34,816 nt of DNA from an uncultured Mycoplasmatota bacterium (GCA_947574215.1 CANPIX010000011.1:1-34816); one strand, 5' to 3'; counted from the first letter of the stretch, positions 6,903 through 16,146 are shown. The notes: generated by a model not told the origin, from the sequence alone. Numbers and translations are program-made.

Positions 6903-6919
6903 TCCCGTACTGGTCACCA
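6903..6919 (+). repeat. attR core (tRNA-Glu 3' end duplicate)
   Basis: tcccgtactggtcacca identical to 886-902; preceded by T-loop-like gggttcaag. Confidence 0.85.
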
Positions 6920-6932
6920 TATTTGAATTAAG

Positions 6933-6963
6933 CGTACTTTTAAAAAGTACGTTTTTATTTTTA
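6933..6963 (+). terminator. intrinsic terminator, probably the original tRNA-operon terminator
   Basis: CGTACTTT..AAAGTACG followed by TTTTTATTTTT, immediately after the attR tRNA 3' copy. Confidence 0.75.
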
Positions 6964-6990
6964 ATGAATAGCTTTAATACTTTTTTCTAA

Positions 6991-7416
6991 ATGTTTTTTT
7001 CACTTAAAATAAGCATACAAATTAATATGGGAAATAATAGTATGGATAGTGAAACTTTAAAAGAAGTACGCATTGAAGATTATATATGGTATATATATAT
7101 TTTTTTAGCTGTCTTTGCTTTAATTTCCAATTATTACGAAAGAGAATATTTAAAAAAACATGAAAAAAAAGACGAAAATATTTTTAGAACAATAAATACA
7201 GAAATATTTATAATTACTTTTATTATTTATCTTTATTTTCTATATATTAATTACAAACATGTAAAAAGACTAGATTCTAATTCTAGTCCTAAACAAATTT
7301 TACTTGCTAATTTAGGATTAATTTCCGCTATTCTTTTTTTAATAGGAGGAGGAATATCTTTATACATTAGTATTGTTGGAGAAGATGAAGATGATTTTTT
7401 TCTTAACCTTTTCTAA
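6991..7416 (+). CDS. hypothetical membrane protein
   Basis: About three hydrophobic segments, acidic C-terminus; start may be the internal MGNNSMDSE. Confidence 0.55.
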   Translation: MFFSLKISIQINMGNNSMDSETLKEVRIEDYIWYIYIFLAVFALISNYYEREYLKKHEKKDENIFRTINTEIFIITFIIYLYFLYINYKHVKRLDSNSSPKQILLANLGLISAILFLIGGGISLYISIVGEDEDDFFLNLF

Positions 7417-8609
7417 TTACTCTCTATACTTCGATATACAGAATGCATTTCTAAGTTTTTTCCCTTTAAATTTGCAAGTTCACTAATACTTACTACTTGA
7501 TACCCTTCTGCATACAATTTAGGCAATAATTCTTCTACCGCCTCTACCGTAGAATCATATAGATCATGCATTAAAATAATATCACCATCGCTTACATTTT
7601 CCATAACGTAATTAACAATATGATCTTTATTGCGATGTAGCCAATCTTCCGTATCTAAATTCCAATTTATAAAGATTGTATCCAAATTTTCTTTTATTTT
7701 TTGATTTACATTTCCATAGGGTGGTCTTGTATAAATTAATTCCTTTCCCGTTATTGTATAAAATATTTCTTTTGTCTTTTCTTCTCCACTTACAATATCC
7801 GCTATTTTCATTCTTTTCATATTTTTATGATTATAAGAATGACTACCTATTTCATTTCCTTTATTTAAAACGTTTAAAATTGTTTCCTTACCATATTCCA
7901 TTCGATTTCCTACCATAAAGAAAGTAGCGTGCGCTTTATTTTGTTCTAATATATCTACAATTTTATTTGTTTTTTCTCCATTTGGACCGTCATCAAAAGT
8001 CAAAGCAACGGCTTTTTTATTCTTATCCCGATCGTATCCATTTTCGACAACATATTCATTTTTTTCTTCAGTTTGACTGATTTTAAAAGTAAAACAATCT
8101 TTAACTTCGTTATAGTCTACTCGTAAAAAAAGATTTTCCTCTATCGATGGATTTATCTTTTGTTTATCAAAATGAATTATAAACTCATTGTCTAAAATTT
8201 GATAAAATCGATTTACATTTTCAATATTTAAAGCATCTGCAATAAATTTAGGATATTTTAAATACAATAGATCTTTTATTTTTTTTGTAAACTCTTCCCT
8301 TTTTTCTGTTTTTACATAATCCATTAAATCCTTTTTTTCTCCTGTTTTTTTATCAATCAAATAACTTGTAAAAACTTCTTCTTTTTGGAACGCTAAATAA
8401 ATAAAAGCTTCGTATTTTTTGTTATGAATTAACTCTTTATCCCTATTTTCATCGATTAGCTCTAATACAGCTGCTTCTCCATCTTTTTTGCCATTTAAAG
8501 CCAAAACCATAGATTCCTTTTTACTACTAAAAAAAAGTAGCGCTATTAATGCAAAAATTAAAAATAAAGCAGGTATTAATTTTATATTTACTTCTCTCAT
8601 ATCAATCAC
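7413..8609 (-). CDS. membrane-anchored polysaccharide deacetylase (NodB domain)
   Basis: KAVALTFDDGPNGEKTNKIVDIL, THATFFMVG-like, GSHSYNHKNM, TRPPYGN, MHDLY; N-terminal TM. Confidence 0.9.
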   Translation of the reverse strand: MIDMREVNIKLIPALFLIFALIALLFFSSKKESMVLALNGKKDGEAAVLELIDENRDKELIHNKKYEAFIYLAFQKEEVFTSYLIDKKTGEKKDLMDYVKTEKREEFTKKIKDLLYLKYPKFIADALNIENVNRFYQILDNEFIIHFDKQKINPSIEENLFLRVDYNEVKDCFTFKISQTEEKNEYVVENGYDRDKNKKAVALTFDDGPNGEKTNKIVDILEQNKAHATFFMVGNRMEYGKETILNVLNKGNEIGSHSYNHKNMKRMKIADIVSGEEKTKEIFYTITGKELIYTRPPYGNVNQKIKENLDTIFINWNLDTEDWLHRNKDHIVNYVMENVSDGDIILMHDLYDSTVEAVEELLPKLYAEGYQVVSISELANLKGKNLEMHSVYRSIESN

Positions 8610-8639
8610 TACAATTTAGTATACCAAAAAATAACCCTT

Positions 8640-8735
8640 TTACGCGTTATTTTTATACAAATCTTGATATAATTTATTTTTTTTCAAAAGTTCTTTGTGC
8701 GTACCACTAACAATAATAGGACTTTCATACCTCAT
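8640..8735 (-). pseudogene. C-terminal remnant of an ABC transporter ATP-binding protein
   Basis: Minus-strand translation MRYESPIIVSGTHKELLKKNKLYQDLYKNNA* matches the C-terminus of ABC exporter ATPases; no upstream ATPase domain. Confidence 0.65.
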
Positions 8736-8790
8736 ATGGCAAATCAGTAAAATATCCATAAGTTATACCGATTAAATTGCTTATTAAAGA

Positions 8791-8820
8791 AAAAAACAAT
8801 TGCCTCAGCAATTCTTTTTT
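8791..8820. terminator. bidirectional intrinsic terminator
   Basis: A-run AATTGC-ctca-GCAATT c T-run. Confidence 0.7.
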
Positions 8821-8896
8821 TCATAAGTTTTAAAAATTCTATAATTTCTTTGTTTTTCAACATAAATCATCTTGTCAATTCTTATTAAAAAGGCAA

Positions 8897-10645
8897 CTAA
8901 TTCATTACCCTTTTAAACATTCTTTCTAAATCATATATTGAAAATTTTATAATAGTTGGTCTTCCATGAGGACAATTATAAGGATTATCGCATAGAACCA
9001 ATTCGTTTAATAACTCTTCAATTGCATCAGGTCCAATATGCATATTGGCTTTAATACTCATTTTACAAGCAAGTGTTATGGCAATGTGCTCATTAAACTT
9101 AATTGGATCAAATGAGCCATTATTGTGGATTAAAAGATCTACTATTTTATGAATCGATTCTTCTTCATAACCCATTTTTAACCAAGTAGGATGCTCTTTA
9201 AACACAAAAGTATTAACACCAAACTCTTCTACTTGAAATCCCATATTTTGTAAAACTTCTATATTATTCTTAACTATTAAAAATTCGCTTGCGGAAAATT
9301 CCATTGTAATAGGAAATAATAATCCTGTTGTTTTTATTTCATTCATTTTTAGTGCTTTTAAATAACGTTCATAATTCACTCTTTCTTGAGCTGCATGCTG
9401 GTCAATCAAATACATTCCATCTTCATTTTCTGCAATAATATAAGTTCCATGCACAACTCCAATTGGATACAAAACCAATCTTTTTAATTCTTCATTTACA
9501 ATAGTAGGACTTTCTTTTTCTTCTGTATAACTTAAATCAAGAGCTACCTGACTGCTTTCTTTATATTCATCCACTTCTTTTTCAACTTCTTTTACGAAAT
9601 GTTCTACATAATCTTCTTTTATCTCATTGTACTCTGGTTTTTTTATGGCATCTGGAATCAACAAAGTTTTGTATAAAGCATCTTTTATACTATTATAAAT
9701 TAAATCATAAAGTTCATTTATTTTAGACAATTTAATATCTTGTTTGGTAGGATGAATATTTACGTCAATTAATGTTGGATCTGTATTAATTTTTAAAACA
9801 ACAATTGGGAATTTCGTATCTGGTTTATAGGTATAATACGCATCGTTAATTGCTTTATTTATATCGTAATTTTTAACAACTCGATCATTAACCATTGTAA
9901 TAAAATGATTACGATTGGATTTTAAAATTTCGGGTTTACAAACATAACCATAAATATCAAAATCATCATTACTATTTTTAATTTCAATCATTTTACTAGA
10001 AACATTTAAACCATATATTTCATGAATTGCCTTATGTAAATTCCCACTTCCTGTAGTACGAAGTAAAATTTTTTCGTTATTTTTTAATGTAAAAGATACT
10101 TTGTCATGAGAAAGAGCAAGTCGTTCAATTAAAGAGACACAACTGGCTAACTCTGCACTCTCACTCTTTAAATATTTAAGCCTTGCAGGAGTATTGTAAA
10201 AAAGATCTGTTACGATTATGGTTGTTCCCAATTTTGCATCAGAAAGTTCTTCTTTTACTATCGTTCCACCTTTAACTTCTAAAAGAGTTCCAATATCTTT
10301 ATTACATGTTTTTAAAACCACTTTACTTACACTTGCAATGGAAGGAAGCGCTTCCCCGCGAAATCCTAAAGTATCAATAAAAAATAAATCATCTTCTTTG
10401 GTAATTTTACTCGTAGCATGAGGTAAAAAAGCAAGACGAACGTCGTCATGATCCATTCCATCTCCATCATCCATCACTTCAATTTGTTTTAAACCACCAT
10501 CCAGTAAAGATACCGAAATATTTGTCGCATGGGCATCTAAACTGTTTTCACAAAGTTCTTTTACCACAGAAGATATTTTTTCAACTACTTCACCAGCGGC
10601 AATTTTATTTGCAAGAGATTCACTCATTACTTTTATTTTACTCAT
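8897..10645 (-). CDS. mutL: DNA mismatch repair protein MutL
   Basis: IAAGEVVEKISSVVKELCENSLDA, GFRGEALPSI, DQHAAQERVNYERY endonuclease motif, CPHGRPT. Confidence 0.96.
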   Translation of the reverse strand: MSKIKVMSESLANKIAAGEVVEKISSVVKELCENSLDAHATNISVSLLDGGLKQIEVMDDGDGMDHDDVRLAFLPHATSKITKEDDLFFIDTLGFRGEALPSIASVSKVVLKTCNKDIGTLLEVKGGTIVKEELSDAKLGTTIIVTDLFYNTPARLKYLKSESAELASCVSLIERLALSHDKVSFTLKNNEKILLRTTGSGNLHKAIHEIYGLNVSSKMIEIKNSNDDFDIYGYVCKPEILKSNRNHFITMVNDRVVKNYDINKAINDAYYTYKPDTKFPIVVLKINTDPTLIDVNIHPTKQDIKLSKINELYDLIYNSIKDALYKTLLIPDAIKKPEYNEIKEDYVEHFVKEVEKEVDEYKESSQVALDLSYTEEKESPTIVNEELKRLVLYPIGVVHGTYIIAENEDGMYLIDQHAAQERVNYERYLKALKMNEIKTTGLLFPITMEFSASEFLIVKNNIEVLQNMGFQVEEFGVNTFVFKEHPTWLKMGYEEESIHKIVDLLIHNNGSFDPIKFNEHIAITLACKMSIKANMHIGPDAIEELLNELVLCDNPYNCPHGRPTIIKFSIYDLERMFKRVMN

Positions 10646-10653
10646 ATTTTTTA

Positions 10654-11631
10654 CTACCTTTCAAAAAAAGAAGAACGTACTTCTATCCAATTTGGATTCT
10701 CTATATAAAAAGTCAATGTACATTTTTTCTTAACGTTTAGAAAACCAATTCCTTGTATCACAATGTCTTTAGCATCACTAATAGCAAGAGTCATCTTTTT
10801 TTTCTCTTTTAAAGTTTCTGAATTTTCATACACTTTTTTAATTTCTAAAAGATTACTTATATAAAGAGTTAAATTGCTTCGATTACTTTCGTTTTCAATA
10901 CGAATCATTTTTTCAATAACAAGGCTTGTCCCTTTTTTTAATTGATAAGTCAAAGGTTTTAAAAAAGATTTAGGAGACATTTTTTTTAGTAAAGATAAGT
11001 TATCTTTATATATAGGATTGTTGTATTCAAACCCAGGACTATCAATTAATTGGTAACCATCTGGTAAAGAAACTTTTATATAATCAAGAGTTGTATTTGG
11101 AGCAATGCTTGTAGTAATATTATTTTCTTCTTTTAAACAATTCAAAAGCGTACTTTTTCCTGCATTCGTATATCCTAATAAATACGCCATTTTTTGATTT
11201 CTTTTTTTCATGGAATGCACAATAGAGTTGGTATTTACATTTCTAGAAGCACTTAAAAAGAAAATGTCATCTTCTACATTGTATTCTTCTTGTAACCATA
11301 ATTTTATTTTTTCTTTTTTCATATATTTAGGTATATAATCGATTTTACTTACAATTAGTACTTTTGGCACTCTTATTTTATGGTAAGTTTCTAAAACTTC
11401 TTTATTAATATTTAATAAATCTATTAAAAAGAATACCAAATTATTTTTTCTATTTATAGTTTCTAAAATATTTTCCTTTGGTAAAGTTACTAATTTTAAA
11501 TCATTATAATGAATTAGTCTAAAACATCTTTCACACAAAGCATTGGTTTTTAATTTTTCTTTTCTAATATAGCCAATTTGTTCTTGATCTAGACTTTGTA
11601 AAATAGCACCACAACCACTGCATCTATTCAT
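10654..11631 (-). CDS. yqeH: ribosome biogenesis GTPase YqeH
   Basis: N-terminal zinc-finger CSGCG...CERCFRL, circularly permuted GTPase motifs (SKIDY, GYTNAGKSTLLN, DSPGF). Confidence 0.93.
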   Translation of the reverse strand: MNRCSGCGAILQSLDQEQIGYIRKEKLKTNALCERCFRLIHYNDLKLVTLPKENILETINRKNNLVFFLIDLLNINKEVLETYHKIRVPKVLIVSKIDYIPKYMKKEKIKLWLQEEYNVEDDIFFLSASRNVNTNSIVHSMKKRNQKMAYLLGYTNAGKSTLLNCLKEENNITTSIAPNTTLDYIKVSLPDGYQLIDSPGFEYNNPIYKDNLSLLKKMSPKSFLKPLTYQLKKGTSLVIEKMIRIENESNRSNLTLYISNLLEIKKVYENSETLKEKKKMTLAISDAKDIVIQGIGFLNVKKKCTLTFYIENPNWIEVRSSFFER

Positions 11632-12163
11632 AGTACTCTCCTAATTTAAATAATCCCTGACGTTCTAATTTTTTAAAAATTCTTCTTTCAAAAATACGAT
11701 TGATTTTGGTACCAAGTAAATCAACATTACTAATAGGATTTACTAATATACTTACAAACCCCATACGATTGGCACCTAAAACATCCGTTAAGATCTGATC
11801 TCCTACGCATGCAATTTCATTGTCTTTAAAATTATAAATTTCCATTACTTTTTTGTATTTTCCTTTAAATGGCTTGTGACTGCTATAACTAGAATCCACA
11901 TTTAATTCTTCTTTAAAAGGACGAACACGATTTTTCGTTCCATTGGAAAGAATAATTACTTTTATTCCCAATAATTCAATATCTGCCACTAAGTCTTTCA
12001 TTTCTTTATCTGGCTTTTCTACATTTACTGGAGCAATGGTATTATCTAAATCAAATAAGATACATTTTATTCCCCTTGATTTTAATTTCTCATAATCGAT
12101 TGCATATATACTTTTTTGATAAATATCAGGAATAAATTTATCCATTATTAAAACACCTCGCAT
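11624..12163 (-). CDS. yqeG: YqeG family HAD IIIA-type phosphatase
   Basis: LFDLDNTIAPV, VIILSNGTKNRV, CVGDQILTDVLGANRMG. Confidence 0.92.
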   Translation of the reverse strand: MRGVLIMDKFIPDIYQKSIYAIDYEKLKSRGIKCILFDLDNTIAPVNVEKPDKEMKDLVADIELLGIKVIILSNGTKNRVRPFKEELNVDSSYSSHKPFKGKYKKVMEIYNFKDNEIACVGDQILTDVLGANRMGFVSILVNPISNVDLLGTKINRIFERRIFKKLERQGLFKLGEYYE

Positions 12164-12218
12164 TCTAAGTATATCATAGAAATGAAAGAAATATTATCTA
12201 AAAATTGATTACAAAAAA

Positions 12219-12246
12219 AATAACAACTTCTGCAAATTGTTATTTA
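12219..12246 (-). terminator. intrinsic terminator
   Basis: AATAACAA...TTGTTATT stem with T-run on the minus strand. Confidence 0.6.
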
Positions 12247-12866
12247 CTTAAATTTTGAATATCTTCGGATAAAGATTGAAACAATGGATCTGTATAATAT
12301 CTTCTATCATAAAGTATCCATCCATCACTAGCGTTTTGCATTTGAGGAAGAATGGTATTTGCTAATTCTTCTCCATATCCATTTTTCACATCATCCATAG
12401 CTTTATCCATAGCAAATTCACCATTTAAATCGTAAATTTTAGCTTGAAGATCAGATTCTATTTTCGTTAATTTTTTTGCAAATATAGATTCATCTGTTTC
12501 TTCTTTATAAGATTCTTCTAATAAAGCTATAAACTCATCTTGTTTTAAAAAACCATTTGTAATTTTTAAGAGATTTTGTAATGCTTTTTCTTTTCTTTCT
12601 TCTATAGTCTCATTAATAGTAGGTGTTGCTTCTATAAGTGTCATTTTTTCAAGATTTCTTACAAAAATAAGTTTCAAAACTTTTAAAATATCTACATCTA
12701 ATTTTTTTTCACTATCTAGTGCCATTAATAACGCCATACAACCATAAACATGTTCTGCAAAAGATTCGATTCGCTCACTCGAAATTCCGACTTCTAACCA
12801 TCCTGTACGAAGCCCTTGTTTTAATTTATTGGCTGCTAAATAAAAATTTAATATATTATTATTCAT
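12240..12866 (-). CDS. HD-domain family (YfbR-like) protein, degenerate active site
   Basis: ERIESFAEHVYGCMALLMAL resembles the YfbR/HD N-terminal helix, but the HD position reads VRNLEK. Confidence 0.6.
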   Translation of the reverse strand: MNNNILNFYLAANKLKQGLRTGWLEVGISSERIESFAEHVYGCMALLMALDSEKKLDVDILKVLKLIFVRNLEKMTLIEATPTINETIEERKEKALQNLLKITNGFLKQDEFIALLEESYKEETDESIFAKKLTKIESDLQAKIYDLNGEFAMDKAMDDVKNGYGEELANTILPQMQNASDGWILYDRRYYTDPLFQSLSEDIQNLSK

Positions 12867-12907
12867 TACAAATTTATATAAACATTAAATATCTGTTAAA
12901 TTTTTAA

Positions 12908-13510
12908 CTAATTTTGTTTTCTTACTATTTTTTTATAAACTTCAATTAAATCTGCATCATTTTGATTTTCAGGTAAATTAGAAAGATCAAAAAATTTCAT
13001 TTCTTTAGATTCTGTATCCCATTTTAATTCTCCACTGTAATTAGTAATACAATAAAGTGCAGTATTATTAATTACAACGTCACCATTAGGATAATCATTT
13101 CTACGACTTTTTCCAGACACAAGTCCAATTAATTTTAAATCTTCTTCTAAAACACAAAGATTGGTTTCTTCTTTTATTTCGCGAATAATTGTATCTTCAA
13201 ATCGTTCGCCAAGTTCTTGACAACCACCAGGAAGACCCCATTTATTACGATCAGCTCTACTTTGTAATAAAATTTTTCCCTCTTTATTTAAAAGAATAGC
13301 GGCAGCACCATCTTGTAAAAGAACGAATTTATGTTTTAATTCCCCCATACATAGTCTCGTAAAAACTGGATAGCCAATTATATTACTTAATTCTATAATT
13401 TCATCGGTATTCAAATAATTTATTATTTCTATAATTTTTTCATAAGAAAGACTTCTTTGTTCTGCAGTAGATAATTCTTTTATTTTTTTTAATAATTTCT
13501 TACTATTCAT
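12908..13510 (-). CDS. NUDIX hydrolase
   Basis: Nudix box GGCQELGERFEDTIIREIKEETNL. Confidence 0.92.
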   Translation of the reverse strand: MNSKKLLKKIKELSTAEQRSLSYEKIIEIINYLNTDEIIELSNIIGYPVFTRLCMGELKHKFVLLQDGAAAILLNKEGKILLQSRADRNKWGLPGGCQELGERFEDTIIREIKEETNLCVLEEDLKLIGLVSGKSRRNDYPNGDVVINNTALYCITNYSGELKWDTESKEMKFFDLSNLPENQNDADLIEVYKKIVRKQN

Positions 13511-13617
13511 ACACTTTTTGCTCCTTCATATTTAATTCTATCATTTTACAAAAAATAAATAAACTTTTTAGCATAATTAAATCCTTATAAAATTATAATT
13601 AATTAAGGAAGTGTAAC

Positions 13618-14313
13618 ATGTTTTTAACGATTTTAAATTTAATTAAAGATATGCTTTTTTTTACAGGAAGTTATTCCAACAACGTATTTCCAGAACCTCT
13701 AAGCGAAGAAGAAGAACGCTGCTGTATTGAAAAAATGCAAAATGGGAATCAAGAGGCACGTAATACACTAATTGAAAGAAATTTAAGACTTGTTGCTCAT
13801 ATTGTAAAAAAGTTTGAAAGCAAAAGCATTAGTCAAGATGATCTAATAAGTATTGGAACCATCGGACTTATCAAAGGTATTGATTCCTATAACGAATCTA
13901 AAAAAACAAAAATAACTACATACGCCGCTCGTTGCATTGAAAATGAAATCTTAATGTATTTCAGAAGCAACAAAAAACGGGAAAGCGATGTTTCCTTAAA
14001 CGACTCTATCGGCTACGACAAAGATGGTAACGAAATCAATCTAATTGATGTTTTAAAAGACACCTCAACTGATTTTGCTGAAGTAATTCACACCAAAGAC
14101 AATATAAAAGATTTAAGTAAATATTTAATTTTGTTAAATGAAAGAGAAAAAGAAATTATTATCAAAAGATATGGTCTTTTAAATAAAAAAGAACAAACAC
14201 AAAAAGAAATTGCTAAAGAATTAAATATTTCTCGAAGCTATGTCTCTAGAATAGAAAAACGAGCTTTAACCAAAATTTATAAAGAATTTATCAAAAACAA
14301 AAAGGATTTATAA
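13618..14313 (+). CDS. sigK: sporulation sigma factor, pro-sigma-K
   Basis: Hydrophobic pro-sequence, FPEPLSEEEE, ARNTLIERNLRLVAHIVKKFE, DLISIGTIGLIKGIDSY, YAARCIENEILM, EIAKELNISRSYVSRIEKRALTK. Confidence 0.93.
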   Translation: MFLTILNLIKDMLFFTGSYSNNVFPEPLSEEEERCCIEKMQNGNQEARNTLIERNLRLVAHIVKKFESKSISQDDLISIGTIGLIKGIDSYNESKKTKITTYAARCIENEILMYFRSNKKRESDVSLNDSIGYDKDGNEINLIDVLKDTSTDFAEVIHTKDNIKDLSKYLILLNEREKEIIIKRYGLLNKKEQTQKEIAKELNISRSYVSRIEKRALTKIYKEFIKNKKDL

Positions 14314-15192
14314 ATGTAAACTTCTTATAAAATCCTTATTTATTTCATCTTGCTTCAAATAGTATTCCCTATAAAAATCATTAATAAATACATTTTTTTC
14401 ATTTGCAATTTCTTTTAAAATTTTACTCATATTAATGTCTTCTATTTTTAATAAAATCCTTTTGAATTCTGGATATTTTTCTAAAAAATTTTCCATCTCC
14501 TTACTTGGTAAATCAAATGCACAAATACTTGATTTATAATGATATTTCTTAAGTATTCCATTTTCAAAACAAAAATCAAAATCGTATAACGGACCTAATA
14601 AAAAACCATCTTTTACCTTTTCAAACAGTAAATTGCAATCAATTAAATCTCTCATACCTGTGTAAATATGAAAGGTTATTAAATTCAATAAATCATCTAT
14701 TAATTTTTGATACAGGTCATTATTTAAAATGGAAAAGAATTGTTCTAAAAAAAGAAAAGCTTCTTTGGGATTACAAAAAGGAAAATAATCTTGATTCGCA
14801 TAAAAATACGTTTTTTCAGGTTTTCTAAAATTTAGTGAAGCAAGTCCAATTTTATAATGAATCGTTAATGCAGTAGAAATAGAAAAAGGTATTTTTGCTA
14901 ATAAAAATTCAGGCGCTGGTAAGTTGAAAATTGTGGTGGCAATTTTTTCACACAATAAATAGTTTAAAATTTCCTTTGAATTTAATATTTTTGCATAATA
15001 AAAATTGCCATTTTCTTTATACCAATTTTGATATTTTTTCCTACGCAAAGTTTGACTATCTATATTTATTTGTTTAGCGAATGCATCATTACAAATGCAT
15101 TGTTGTTCCAATTCTAAAAATTGTGTATTATCTTTAAAAATATCCATTTCTATCACGCGATTTATTATAACATAAGAAAAAAATAGCTTCAA
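14308..15192 (-). CDS. HipA/CtkA-like kinase-fold protein (putative)
   Basis: NFYYAKIL...EILNYLLCEKIA, TGMRDLIDCNLLFE...GFLLGPLYDFDF resembles the HipA catalytic loop and LAPLYD motif; start may be 15147. Confidence 0.5.
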   Translation of the reverse strand: MKLFFSYVIINRVIEMDIFKDNTQFLELEQQCICNDAFAKQINIDSQTLRRKKYQNWYKENGNFYYAKILNSKEILNYLLCEKIATTIFNLPAPEFLLAKIPFSISTALTIHYKIGLASLNFRKPEKTYFYANQDYFPFCNPKEAFLFLEQFFSILNNDLYQKLIDDLLNLITFHIYTGMRDLIDCNLLFEKVKDGFLLGPLYDFDFCFENGILKKYHYKSSICAFDLPSKEMENFLEKYPEFKRILLKIEDINMSKILKEIANEKNVFINDFYREYYLKQDEINKDFIRSLHL

Positions 15193-15614
15193 TATTTATC
15201 CGCTATTTCGTTTATAACTTCAATTTCTGTTTCAATGGCTTGTTGGAACTTTCTTTTAAAATTCACAACACGCCTTTGTAATTCTTCTGCATCTCGTTCA
15301 ATTTCATTTGCTTTAATTAAAGCATCATTAATAATTCTTGAGCCGTTTTTCTTAGCTTCATCGACAATATTTTTTCCTTCTTCGCGAGCAAGCCTTTTGA
15401 TTTGACTTGAGGTATCTTCGGCAATTAAAATCGTCTTATTCAAAGTTTCTTCTAAGTTTTGGTATTTTGTTAAACTCGTTTTTAATTTTTCTATTTCTAA
15501 ATCTTGATTTTTCAATTTATTTAACATATTTTCATATTCTAATGTATATTCTTTTACAAAATCTCGAACTTCTGGTTTATTAAAACCAAACAAACTTGTA
15601 CTAAACTTTTTCAT
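15189..15614 (-). CDS. DivIVA domain-containing protein
   Basis: FSTSLFGFNKPEVRDFVKEYTLEYE plus coiled coil; adjacent to sepF. Confidence 0.85.
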   Translation of the reverse strand: MKKFSTSLFGFNKPEVRDFVKEYTLEYENMLNKLKNQDLEIEKLKTSLTKYQNLEETLNKTILIAEDTSSQIKRLAREEGKNIVDEAKKNGSRIINDALIKANEIERDAEELQRRVVNFKRKFQQAIETEIEVINEIADKY

Positions 15615-15648
15615 CCCTCACCTCAAATCTCTTTTTAATACACTTATT

Positions 15649-16062
15649 TTACCACTCTATTTCTGTTTCGTCATCATTTTTTGCTTTTTCCGTATCATCG
15701 GAAATTTTTCCCTGTATATTAACATTCTTCGGAGTACATAAATAAATGCCTACCCCAATCTTTTGCATTTTTCCACCAATAGAATAAATACATCCACTTA
15801 AAAAATCTATAATTCTTTTTGCTTGAGCAGATGTCACTCTTTTTAAATTTACTACAACGCTATTGCGATTTTTCAAATGATCTGCAATTTGTTGGCTTTC
15901 GGAATACGCGCGTGGTTCCATTAAAATCATTTTATTACCAGTTTTATCTGCCTCTTTTAAAGCATCATCTTCGCTAACAGCATAGTATTCGTCTTCCGTT
16001 CCCACTAAATTATCTTCTTCATCAGAAAATAATTTTTTTAATTTATTTAATGCCATAATCAT
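15649..16062 (-). CDS. sepF: cell division protein SepF
   Basis: MILMEPRAYSESQQIADHLKNRNSVVVNLKRVTSAQAKRIIDFLSGCIYSIGGKMQKIG. Confidence 0.95.
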   Translation of the reverse strand: MIMALNKLKKLFSDEEDNLVGTEDEYYAVSEDDALKEADKTGNKMILMEPRAYSESQQIADHLKNRNSVVVNLKRVTSAQAKRIIDFLSGCIYSIGGKMQKIGVGIYLCTPKNVNIQGKISDDTEKAKNDDETEIEW

Positions 16063-16146
16063 CCTCTTTTCTCTCTATTATCTTACTTTTTAATCATAAC
16101 AAAGAATTGACATTTTTTCAATTAGAAGTTTACATTTTCAAAAAAA

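Larger units (their letters stand above)
886..6919. mobile_element. inovirus-like (filamentous phage) prophage integrated at the tRNA-Glu 3' end
   Basis: Bounded by 17-bp direct repeat tcccgtactggtcacca (886-902, 6903-6919); contains tyrosine integrase, HUH Rep, Zot/pI-like ATPase, coat-like small TM protein, signal-peptide+TM proteins and a structured non-coding region; all genes leftward. Confidence 0.87.

Noticed and set aside
14308-15192. HipBA-type toxin-antitoxin system
   Set aside because: No HipB-like HTH gene adjacent; neighbours are divIVA and sigK.
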